Origin: Chitinophagales bacterium | Lineage (GTDB): Bacteria; Bacteroidota; Bacteroidia; Chitinophagales; UBA2359 | Length of the DNA: 6,434 nucleotides | Assembly: GCA_020629595.1 (NCBI GenBank) | Contig: JAHDDA010000045.1 | Location: 1 to 6,434, forward strand | Direction of reading: 5' to 3' | In this document: positions 1-6,101 of the stretch, in pieces | Numbering within the stretch: the first letter of the stretch is position 1 | How the letters are laid out: each line of letters starts with the position of its first letter | Program-made: the position numbers and the translations under genes | The notes under the pieces: model-generated | What the model was told of the DNA's origin: nothing | The model's database searches: none | The model's input: only the letters and a program-made list of their open reading frames with translations

Positions 1-8
1 AAACTCCA

Positions 9-728
9 ATGAATTACACACTACGCAAAAATTACTTAATATTATTATTTTTCTTTTTTACAGTAGGCATTTCAAGTTGCGAACTCATTTTTAGTCCTAT
101 ACATAGTTATAAAATTACGGCTGCTAGTATGCAGCCCAATTTTGAACCTGGACAAAGAGTTGTAGGTTCAATGCTACATGAATTAAAACGTTTTTCGGCT
201 GTTTCCTTTTATGTAAATTCATATACAAAAGAAGTAAACCCAAGCGAAAAACCTGAAGCATATATTTCGAGATTAATAGCTTTTGAAGGCGAAAAAGTGG
301 AAATAATTAATGGTGAAGTGTATATAAATAATGCCATACTAACACCCAAAATTGATATTCAATTTGCGTACAAAATTTCTAAAGATGATTTTGCAAAAAA
401 TAAAAGAATTATCAAACAGATTGTAGCAGAAGACAAGTTATTTACAAATAATTATGACAGAATTACCCTAGCTTATTTGACCAATGATGAATTTGACGAA
501 CTAAATAATTATTTTACACCAACTAAAATTGAACAAAAAATTGATGGTGCTGATATTCATAAAGTTTCGTCTGTTGTAGAAAAAGATTGGACTAGCAATA
601 ATTGGGGACCTGTAATTGTACCAGAAAATCATTATTTTTTATTATCAGATAATAGAAATAATGCCATTGATTCAAGATATTTTGGTTTTATTCCCACATC
701 GAAGGTAATTGCTGTAATTTTAGAATAA
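9..728 (+). CDS. Signal peptidase I-like (S26) lipoprotein lacking the catalytic lysine
   Basis: The 239-residue protein starts with a basic, Phe/Leu-rich hydrophobic segment (about residues 5-20) ending in a lipobox-like ISSC, with Cys24 as the probable lipidation site, so it is likely an exported lipoprotein. The rest follows signal peptidase I: SMQP at 40-43 carries the nucleophile serine; AYISRLIAFEGEKVEI (84-99) matches the box normally read as YxKRxxGxPGDxV; NNWGPVIVP (197-205) and LSDNRNNAIDSRYFGFIP (212-229) match the last conserved boxes. The spacer of about 85 residues between them resembles the long insert of Bacteroidota LepB proteins. In the lysine box, residue 87 is Ser (codon tcg), where active bacterial enzymes have Lys and ER-type enzymes have His, and GDNR has become SDNR. 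I infer an inactive or mechanistically altered relative, not the housekeeping LepB. The start is supported by the signal sequence beginning directly at this Met; only eight upstream bases are visible. Confidence 0.85.
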   Translation: MNYTLRKNYLILLFFFFTVGISSCELIFSPIHSYKITAASMQPNFEPGQRVVGSMLHELKRFSAVSFYVNSYTKEVNPSEKPEAYISRLIAFEGEKVEIINGEVYINNAILTPKIDIQFAYKISKDDFAKNKRIIKQIVAEDKLFTNNYDRITLAYLTNDEFDELNNYFTPTKIEQKIDGADIHKVSSVVEKDWTSNNWGPVIVPENHYFLLSDNRNNAIDSRYFGFIPTSKVIAVILE

Positions 729-808
729 CAGGCGCTTTCTAAAATTTAGCAATTCCATATCTTTTTTTGATGGTTATAAGAGCATTGGCTGTTGTATTGT
801 TTTTGCTT

Positions 809-866
809 AATTGGATATAATAAGTGGTTGTCTTTAGCAAGTACATCGCCAATTGAGATATAATAA
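809..866 (+). repeat. Imperfect direct repeat AATTG(A)GATATAATAA
   Basis: Two near-identical copies, AATTGGATATAATAA (809-823) and AATTGAGATATAATAA (851-866), lie 42 bases apart, about four helical turns, in the non-coding stretch upstream of the small-gene promoter. They differ by one inserted base. The shorter core AATTG recurs at 886 and 904. They could be binding sites for a regulator or the leftovers of degraded sequence. The region is AT-rich, so chance is a real possibility. Confidence 0.3.
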
Positions 867-887
867 TATCTTTTTTCAGCTTTGTAA

Positions 888-920
888 TTGGCAAAATTTA
901 TTCAATTGGGTTTACCTTTG
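888..920 (+). promoter_or_regulatory. Bacteroidota-type sigma-ABfr promoter for the small gene at 945
   Basis: TACCTTTG at 913-920 fits the Bacteroidota -7 consensus TAnnTTTG exactly. A TTG at 888-890 stands 22 bases upstream, within the 17-23 base spacing reported for the -33 element. Transcription would begin around 925-930, giving a leader of roughly 15-20 A-rich bases before the ATG at 945. The match in both boxes, together with its place directly before a short reading frame and a downstream terminator, makes it more credible than a chance -7 match. Confidence 0.6.
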
Positions 921-944
921 TGGCGAATTATAAAAATTAAAACA

Positions 945-1055
945 ATGGAATTTTTCTTTGCAGCTATAGTTACATTTGGAATTGTTTGTGTATTTATTGC
1001 TATTGGTTTGGTGGCTACACCTCGTGAACGTTTACACGACCACGATTCGCACTAA
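945..1055 (+). CDS. 36-residue single-pass membrane protein of unknown function
   Basis: This short frame reads MEFFFAAIVTFG, continues hydrophobic to about residue 24, and ends in TPRERLHDHDSH before a TAA stop. One transmembrane helix (about residues 3-24) is followed by a short tail with two arginines and an alternating His/Asp stretch that could bind a metal. Arginines after the helix suggest the N-terminus faces the periplasm and the tail the cytoplasm. No family is recognised; it lacks the CydX, CcoS or NqrM signatures I know of. The gene is supported by context: a matching promoter with its -7 box ending 24 bases upstream, the A-rich leader TTAAAACA before the ATG, and an intrinsic terminator starting 31 bases after the stop. 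Such small proteins often attach to a larger membrane complex, but no partner is visible here. Confidence 0.6.
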   Translation: MEFFFAAIVTFGIVCVFIAIGLVATPRERLHDHDSH

Positions 1056-1078
1056 TATTTTTACCTAAAATGAGATTA

Positions 1079-2539
1079 CTACTCTTTAGCTGAACTAATT
1101 TTTAGTTCAGCTATTTTTTCTCTAAGCCAACTTATATCGGCTACCTGCTTCTCGGCTTCCAGTTGCTTTTCTAATGTCTCTACACTTAGTTTTCCTCCAT
1201 CTCTTACGGTGCGTAGTTTTTTGGTAAACTTTATTAAGTTCTTATATATTTTTCTGTAATTCGCCGAAACGGTTTTCTTTCTGTTTAGTAGCACTTTAAA
1301 GCTATCCATTAAAGAAGTTAATGGAGCATCTTCGCCTGTTTCGTAGTAAGTTTTAAGCAATAAAGATTTGGCATCGAGCATATAAAAAACGCCTTGATAA
1401 TCTACATTTATTAAAAGACTTATTACTTCATCGTAGTTTTTAAGGTAAAAATGATATTTAGATAAATTGTAAATGTAAGCATTTTGTCTAAAGGTTTCGG
1501 GTATATGATTTTTGAAGTTTTCAATAAATTCTAATGCCCAATCTAACTCGCCTACTCTTAATGAAACGGTTATAATATTTTTGTAAGTCCAAGGCGAAAG
1601 CACTTCTGGATCGTTTAAGGAATCTTTGAAAATGAGTTTGTTATTAATAAGTTCTTTATAGAGTTTAAGTAGTTCTTTTAAAAAATTGGTTTCGCCAGCA
1701 TTTACTTTTTTTATACAAAAGTTTTGGGCAATAATGTATAAATTCCTAGCTTCTTCGGGCGGGAATCTTACTGAATGTTGTGCTAATAAGTTGTAAAACT
1801 GATAGTAGTTTTCTTCTTTTTGGGGTTCTAATAAAGTAAGTACACCCAAGTAATAAATGTTTATTGCTGGAATATTTGTGAAGTCGTTGTTTTTTAAATA
1901 TTCCATTATTTCGTTAATAAAGAGTATTTCATCTTCAACATTCATTACATTTTTATAGGTTAATAAGGTACAATACAATCTTAGTTTTTCGCTTAAATAA
2001 AAAATATCTAAACTTTCTACGGCAGGTAAAATATTTTGAGTTGTGCGTTCTTTTTTTTCTGCTAATGAATGTAATTCAATTTCAAGTTTGTATTGTTGGT
2101 AATGAAAATCGGCGTTTCGGTATTGCCACTTTTGTTGGGCATTTATAGCACTTTTTTGTGCTGTGTGAAATAGTTTATCAATGTCTCTTTCGTTTATTAT
2201 ATGCAACAAGTGGTTACTTGCTTTGCTTGGGTATTTTTCAAAGGTTATTTGTGCTAAAAATTGCTCGGCAAGTTTAGATAAATCTGAATTGAACCTTCTA
2301 AACTTAATATCGTTGTATTGTTTTTTAGGGAAAACAGCTTTCCACACTTGTTCTTTTGTTAATAAAATTGGTTTTTCTTTTTTAAAAAATGGAAGGTAAA
2401 AATCTAATAAATCAACTAATTCATTGGTTTCATTAAAATAAGGTGAACGCACAAATTTCATAAATCTATTTTGTTCGTACACATTTATTTTAAGCAATAA
2501 ATCGAATAATTTTATTTTTAATGGTTCTGGTTTTCTCAC
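1079..2539 (-). CDS. All-helical TPR-like protein of unknown function, last gene of the three-gene unit
   Basis: This 486-residue protein has no signal peptide or membrane helix, so it is probably cytoplasmic. It is rich in Leu, Tyr, Lys, Asn and Glu and reads as helical throughout. The C-terminal half contains degenerate TPR-like helix pairs, best seen at about 318-347 (YKNIITVSLRVGELDWALEF), 354-382 (AYIYNLSKYHFYLKNYDEVI) and 386-418. The N-terminal part carries a possibly diagnostic stretch, RFMKFVRSPYFNETNELVDL (25-44). Residues 451-486 look like a charged coiled coil. I do not recognise a named family; it may be a scaffold. The start is GTG at 2537-2539, overlapping the upstream gene's TGA as GTGA. 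An in-frame TAG at 2549-2551 leaves no ATG upstream, and the next ATG (residue 27) would cut the N-terminal helix. The 3' end overlaps the terminator of the convergent small gene. Confidence 0.85.
   Translation of the reverse strand: MRKPEPLKIKLFDLLLKINVYEQNRFMKFVRSPYFNETNELVDLLDFYLPFFKKEKPILLTKEQVWKAVFPKKQYNDIKFRRFNSDLSKLAEQFLAQITFEKYPSKASNHLLHIINERDIDKLFHTAQKSAINAQQKWQYRNADFHYQQYKLEIELHSLAEKKERTTQNILPAVESLDIFYLSEKLRLYCTLLTYKNVMNVEDEILFINEIMEYLKNNDFTNIPAINIYYLGVLTLLEPQKEENYYQFYNLLAQHSVRFPPEEARNLYIIAQNFCIKKVNAGETNFLKELLKLYKELINNKLIFKDSLNDPEVLSPWTYKNIITVSLRVGELDWALEFIENFKNHIPETFRQNAYIYNLSKYHFYLKNYDEVISLLINVDYQGVFYMLDAKSLLLKTYYETGEDAPLTSLMDSFKVLLNRKKTVSANYRKIYKNLIKFTKKLRTVRDGGKLSVETLEKQLEAEKQVADISWLREKIAELKISSAKE
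1087..1119 (+). terminator. Intrinsic terminator of the small gene, inside the convergent gene
   Basis: A perfect 12-bp inverted repeat, TAGCTGAACTAA (1087-1098) and TTAGTTCAGCTA (1102-1113), encloses a TTT loop and runs straight into TTTTTT (1114-1119). The T tract follows the hairpin only on the + strand; on the - strand it is followed by AAAGAG, so it works in one direction. It sits 31 bases after the stop of the 945-1055 gene and overlaps the last codons of the opposing gene that ends at 1079. Confidence 0.8.
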
Positions 2540-3885
2540 TTTTTCTGTCTAATTTTATTTTCCCATTCACTCATAAATGTATTTGAAGCCAATTTAGGTG
2601 ATTTACGATTTTTTCCCAATATTTTTTGTACTTTTCTCTTCAATTGAAATCGTTTTATATAAGTTTTGTCGTTTATTGCTTTTTCGTGTTCATTCCAAAG
2701 GCTGTGTATTGTTTGGGTTTGTTGTTTATTGGCTTCATACAGTTCGTGCCTAAGGCTTATAAGTAGTTTTTTGTAATTTATTAAATACGGATGCGGTAAA
2801 AATCCTCTTTGTGTATCTGCCCAAAAAACGTGCTTAGTTACAAAATCTTCGGGTTTATAAAATAGCGTTCCTAGCAATGCCGAAATTGGTCCGAAGTGCA
2901 ACGGGTGGTAGTTTGTTTCGGGTTGTAAATACGGAAAATCGTGGCATTGGTTTACAAAACTAACACCGTCTAAATCTAATAATAAATTTCGCCAACGTGA
3001 ATCTTTTAACAGTTCGGTTCGGGCATTATCTATTAAAATTATTATTATTTCTTGCTTGGCTTTTACATTACTCATTACATAATGCAATTTAGGTGGCAAA
3101 TATTCGCCTTTGGTAAAGGCACTTTTCATTCCTGCAACTACGTCTAAATTGTTACTACTGTTTATTATTCTATCAATTCCAGCTAGAATTACAATGGTAT
3201 CGGCTTTTTGTAATACTTTTCCGTACAATCCGTCTTCATCGAACCAGCAAACTGCTCCTAAATCGGGACACAAAAATTCAGCATTCATAAAAGCAATGGT
3301 ACTGCTTGCATTTAGGTTGTTTATTTGGTTATTATGTTCTGCAATCCAGTAATTTAATACCGAGGTATCAATAGGTTCTGAGTGTTCTAAGGCATTGTTT
3401 AGTTGTGTTTCACTTAGGTGCATTAACGGAAACAATGGATGTTGTTCGTTTTCATTTAATAACACCTGAAGTGCTTTTTCCCAATTTGCCCAAAGACTTT
3501 GTATTTTATGTTTTTTATTTAATTCTTCTACATCAACTTCCTTTAACTCTGTTCCCATAATGTTAAGGGCTGTTTTTGGCTGTTTGCGTTCTAGTATTTT
3601 TTCTACTAGTTTTTCTGCTTCTTCAGCAGAGTTTGCCCAATAAAGTTTATTGCTATTTTTAGCACTTTTCCATTTTTCTTCAAATGCTTCTAGCAATATT
3701 CCCATATTTTCAATAGCTGCCCATCGGTCGTTTCTAGCAAATTTGCTTGGTGTTTGCCATTGGGCTAAATACAAATCAAAAGTTTCAATAATTTTATCGT
3801 TTAGCAGATTCAAATGCTCTATAAGCTGCTCGGTATTTTCGGCAGTATTTAGCTCTACTATTGTTTTATCTTTTCTGAATTGCAT
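2536..3885 (-). CDS. LutB-like LUD-domain protein without iron-sulfur cysteines
   Basis: The 449-residue length and motif order follow LutB, the lactate-utilisation protein with an LUD domain and a ferredoxin-like tail. FMNAEFLCPDLGAVCWF (199-215) matches LutB's GANFLVAETGTVVL-type segment; TIVILAGIDRII (230-241) matches HIAVAGIEKIV; IILIDNARTELL (282-293) matches VVLVDNGRSRLL; HFGPISALLGTLF (330-342) matches YPGPIGAVLTPLL; and NTFMSEWENK (435-444) resembles the usual SFRxWW ending. Both 4Fe-4S motifs are gone: at CxxCxxCxxxCP only the fourth Cys survives (VNQCHDF, Cys314), and the second motif reads FWADTQRGFLPHPYLI (354-369). Only three cysteines remain (206, 213, 314). The KSMVTEE-like segment is also altered (NIMGTELKEVDVEE, 108-121). 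No LutA or LutC partner is next to it. I infer a repurposed LUD protein, not a lactate oxidation subunit. It follows the deacetylase-like gene by 31 bases and overlaps the next gene by 4. Confidence 0.8.
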   Translation of the reverse strand: MQFRKDKTIVELNTAENTEQLIEHLNLLNDKIIETFDLYLAQWQTPSKFARNDRWAAIENMGILLEAFEEKWKSAKNSNKLYWANSAEEAEKLVEKILERKQPKTALNIMGTELKEVDVEELNKKHKIQSLWANWEKALQVLLNENEQHPLFPLMHLSETQLNNALEHSEPIDTSVLNYWIAEHNNQINNLNASSTIAFMNAEFLCPDLGAVCWFDEDGLYGKVLQKADTIVILAGIDRIINSSNNLDVVAGMKSAFTKGEYLPPKLHYVMSNVKAKQEIIIILIDNARTELLKDSRWRNLLLDLDGVSFVNQCHDFPYLQPETNYHPLHFGPISALLGTLFYKPEDFVTKHVFWADTQRGFLPHPYLINYKKLLISLRHELYEANKQQTQTIHSLWNEHEKAINDKTYIKRFQLKRKVQKILGKNRKSPKLASNTFMSEWENKIRQKK

Positions 3886-3916
3886 TTTTCTTATAAATTT
3901 CGGGTGTAAGTTAATT

Positions 3917-5242
3917 TCACTTTTCGGTTTTTATCGGTTTTGTTGCTTTAGCTATGAGTTGTTCATAAAAGTTTGTCCAGTTTTCCCAACCATCGGTTTC
4001 GCTAAGCGTATGGTTGTGAAAAATAGTCATAAAAAATCCACCTAAACGCCTAACTTCTTCTAGCATTTCTAAACAGCTTTTAAGGGCTTTTTGCGTATCT
4101 AACTGCATATATTCCTTTAAACTTACATCCATAATGCAAAAAGGATAAATACGCATTGGTGTTTTAATTTCGGTAGTTAAATCGTAAAATAAATACGATG
4201 ATGCAATACTTGCCCTAAAACCAATATGGCTTGGGTAGCCCATACTGTACTCTTTTCTTATACCATTTTTAAGCAAGGTTTGGTATATGTTCGGAAAATC
4301 GAGTAGAATATAATGTTGTCGGCTTGCCTTTATTTCTCTTTTTACAATTTTAGATAAAAGCCTAATTTCCTTTTTTACCAATTCTTTATTTAAGTATGAT
4401 TTGTATGAAGGATGCACCCCCACACGTGCATAATCGGCTAAAGATTGCATAAGGTTTTGGTAGGCAGGAGTATCTGATGAAATATTGCGATCATAGGCAC
4501 TAAACCTACCAAGTAAGAAAAAATAAATTGGCGTAAGTTCATACTTTTTTTGCAATGCAATTTGATAGTCATAAGTGTCATAAGGGTCTTTTATTTTTCT
4601 TAAAAGCACCTTTGTTCGCTGGTATATTCTTTTAAATTTAAAGGCTCTTAGTTCTAATAAATATGCTCCTAAGTTGCGAATAAGCCCTTTGTTTTGATAG
4701 GCATAAGCAATATCAATATCGTAAGAGGGCATAAATTTAAAACGCTGTTTTTCTATTTTTAGATTAGGAAATTTTTCTTTCAGCACAACGCTTAACCAAC
4801 TAACCCAAATATTTACGACTGGGCGTGTTAAAAATTTATATTTATAAGCAATGCTTTCTTCGTGGCTAAATCGTCCAAACTTATCGGCTTTAAATGGTAA
4901 GTATTCTTCGTAGCGGGTTACTAAATAAAACGTAGCGGCAAACAAATCAAATGGCAAAAAAGCATCTTTATGATTATGATAAAAAATACAGTTAATTTTT
5001 TTGTACTCTCCTATGTCAAAGTTTTGTTCTTTTACCTTTTTTTCAAACAAAATATTTTCGGCATAGCAAAAAAGTTCATTTTCTTGTTTTTGTTTACCAT
5101 AGTTAATTTTCGCCCCATTAAAGTCTCTAAATTTTTCTTCATCTGTTGTAAAACGCACACTTATTCCTAAAAGCTCTGAAAAAACTAACTCAAAAACATA
5201 CTCCATTCGTGGAGTTACGCTTATAGAATAAATAAGAATCAT
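3917..5242 (-). CDS. NodB-like polysaccharide deacetylase-family protein, first gene of the unit
   Basis: The 441-residue protein has an N-terminal domain of about 165 residues (containing PFDLFAATFYLVTRYEEYLP, 97-116) followed by a NodB-like barrel. Visible motifs are SYDIDIAYAY (173-182), with Asp175/Asp177 in the place of the TFDDG aspartates; GVHPSYKS (275-282), with His277 at the metal-site motif; SRQHYILLDFP (307-317); GYPSHIGFRAS (335-345); and a final TIFHNHTLS (406-414), probably the late catalytic His motif. The order Asp-Asp, HPSY, RQHY/W, GFR, His is what I know from a Bacteroidota subfamily annotated as polysaccharide deacetylase; its substrate is not established. The second His of the classical HxxxH is Lys281 here. 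No signal peptide is obvious (MILIYSISVTPRMEYVFELV), so a cytoplasmic location is likely. The start is the first ATG after a 208-base stretch lacking a long gene, and it leads the three-gene unit. Confidence 0.82.
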   Translation of the reverse strand: MILIYSISVTPRMEYVFELVFSELLGISVRFTTDEEKFRDFNGAKINYGKQKQENELFCYAENILFEKKVKEQNFDIGEYKKINCIFYHNHKDAFLPFDLFAATFYLVTRYEEYLPFKADKFGRFSHEESIAYKYKFLTRPVVNIWVSWLSVVLKEKFPNLKIEKQRFKFMPSYDIDIAYAYQNKGLIRNLGAYLLELRAFKFKRIYQRTKVLLRKIKDPYDTYDYQIALQKKYELTPIYFFLLGRFSAYDRNISSDTPAYQNLMQSLADYARVGVHPSYKSYLNKELVKKEIRLLSKIVKREIKASRQHYILLDFPNIYQTLLKNGIRKEYSMGYPSHIGFRASIASSYLFYDLTTEIKTPMRIYPFCIMDVSLKEYMQLDTQKALKSCLEMLEEVRRLGGFFMTIFHNHTLSETDGWENWTNFYEQLIAKATKPIKTEK

Positions 5243-5271
5243 TTAGATTTTGGATTTTTCTGAACGTAAAG

Positions 5272-5412
5272 CTATTTAATTTTTAATTGTTGAGTGTAGC
5301 TTATATAAAGTTTTGGTAGTAATTCAAATGTAAGGCTATGAAAGTTTTGGTCAGGAGAAGATTGTGATTGTAATAAAGCTAAAAAAATAAATACCCAAAA
5401 TGCCGTTTTCAT
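5272..5412 (-). CDS. Possible 46-residue secreted peptide (uncertain)
   Basis: An ATG frame reads MKTAFWVFIFLALLQSQSSP and continues with DQNFHSLTFELLPKLYISYT to a TAG stop at 5272-5274. The start looks like a Sec signal peptide: one Lys, a hydrophobic core (residues 4-14), then polar residues QSQSS, but no clear AxA site and no lipobox Cys. It lies 38 bases after the Uma2-like gene and 29 bases before the deacetylase-like gene, all on the same strand. No family is recognised. Support rests only on the signal-like N-terminus and on the fact that it fills most of a 208-base gap. It could equally be leader RNA or the remnant of a lipoprotein gene. Confidence 0.35.
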   Translation of the reverse strand: MKTAFWVFIFLALLQSQSSPDQNFHSLTFELLPKLYISYTQQLKIK

Positions 5413-5450
5413 AGGTGCTAATTTTTAGCTATTCTTTATTACTCTTTTCC

Positions 5451-6050
5451 TTAAATAACTATTTCTTCAAAGGTAATATTTTCGTATAAATCACTCATTA
5501 AAACAGAAACATCTATACTTTCTAAATAAATAGTATCCTCTAAATTTTCATAGGTTTTAAATTGCCAAATATCAATACCTTCTTTTTTTGTATGAATAAT
5601 TACCTCTGGCTTTTCTTGACTAATAACCACATATTGTTTTAAACTTTCAATGCCTCTGTACAAGTGAAATTTTTCGCCATAATCATAGCTTTTACTAGAT
5701 TTAGAAGTAACTTCTACTACTACGGTTGGATTGGTTATTGAATTTTTATCATTTTCTGAAACTTCAGGTTTACCACAAATAACAGAAGCATCTGGCATAA
5801 CATAGCTACTTCTTTTTTCGATAAACACCTGTAAATCTGAATTGTAGGAAACACAAGGTTTTCCTTTTAAGGCTTGATTTAAAGCACTTCCAGCATTATT
5901 ACATAATAAACTATGTTTATGCGTACCACCAGCCATAAATCTAATTTCACCATTTAAGTATTCTACTCTTAAATCTGAATCTTTTAAAATGGCAAAATAT
6001 TCTTTAACTGAATAATGCTTTTTTGTATCAGTAAAATTGTTTACAGTCAT
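5451..6050 (-). CDS. Uma2-family (DUF820) PD-(D/E)XK nuclease-fold protein
   Basis: The 199-residue length is typical of Uma2 proteins. The motifs run in the family order: an early YLNGEI (31-36) after Glu30; a His-containing segment (GGTHKHSLL, 41-49); YVMPDASVICG (83-93), holding the acidic PD pair at 86-87; PTVVVEVTSKSSKSYDYGEK (108-127), with Glu113 as the ExK-type acid and the usual S-x-x-T/S-x-x-Y-D...K continuation; then YRGIESLKQYVVIS (131-144), corresponding to the Y-x-x-x-G-V-x-E-Y-W-x-V-D segment. The nuclease-core acids are therefore present. Uma2 genes are annotated as putative restriction-type endonucleases, but their biological role is poorly known and no methylase or partner toxin/antitoxin is beside this one. 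It lies 51 bases after the outer-membrane gene, with a possible promoter between. Confidence 0.85.
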   Translation of the reverse strand: MTVNNFTDTKKHYSVKEYFAILKDSDLRVEYLNGEIRFMAGGTHKHSLLCNNAGSALNQALKGKPCVSYNSDLQVFIEKRSSYVMPDASVICGKPEVSENDKNSITNPTVVVEVTSKSSKSYDYGEKFHLYRGIESLKQYVVISQEKPEVIIHTKKEGIDIWQFKTYENLEDTIYLESIDVSVLMSDLYENITFEEIVI

Positions 6051-6084
6051 TTTTAGGAATTGTAGTTCTCTATGAAATTTTGTT

Positions 6085-6092
6085 CAAATTTA
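6085..6092 (-). promoter_or_regulatory. Possible -7 element (TAAATTTG) for the Uma2-family gene
   Basis: On the - strand TAAATTTG matches TAnnTTTG and lies 34 bases before the ATG of the Uma2-like gene, giving a predicted leader of roughly 28 bases. No TTG is present at the expected 17-23 base distance upstream, so only half the promoter signature is seen. Such a match is expected a few times by chance in AT-rich sequence of this length. Confidence 0.35.
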
Positions 6093-6101
6093 AACCTTTC
6101 G

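Noticed and set aside
746..904. Open frame on the - strand in the intergenic region (ends KKIWNC before TAA)
   Set aside because: It spans about 51 codons between stops without any ATG or other convincing start, and overlaps the promoter region of the + strand small gene. It could be a gene remnant, but nothing supports coding.
2181..2399. Open frame on the + strand within the TPR-like gene, and similar ones at 3110-3352, 3650-4045 and 4970-5170
   Set aside because: They lie antisense to well-supported genes, have skewed Phe/Leu/Ser-rich composition and show no recognisable motif; they are mirror frames of AT-rich coding DNA.
2536..3885. Annotation as functional LutB for lactate utilisation
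   Set aside because: The iron-sulfur cysteines needed for electron transfer are absent and there is no LutA/LutC beside it; only the fold relationship is supported.
5325..5332. TACATTTG on the - strand as a promoter for the three-gene unit
   Set aside because: It matches the -7 consensus, but no TTG lies 17-23 bases upstream and the site falls within the possible 46-codon frame. A chance match is likely, so it is not listed as a feature.
5417..5429. Short inverted repeat GCTAA-TTT-TTAGC after the Uma2-like gene as its terminator
   Set aside because: The stem is only 5 bp and AT-rich, and on the - strand it is followed by ACCTATG, not a T tract, so it does not fit an intrinsic terminator.
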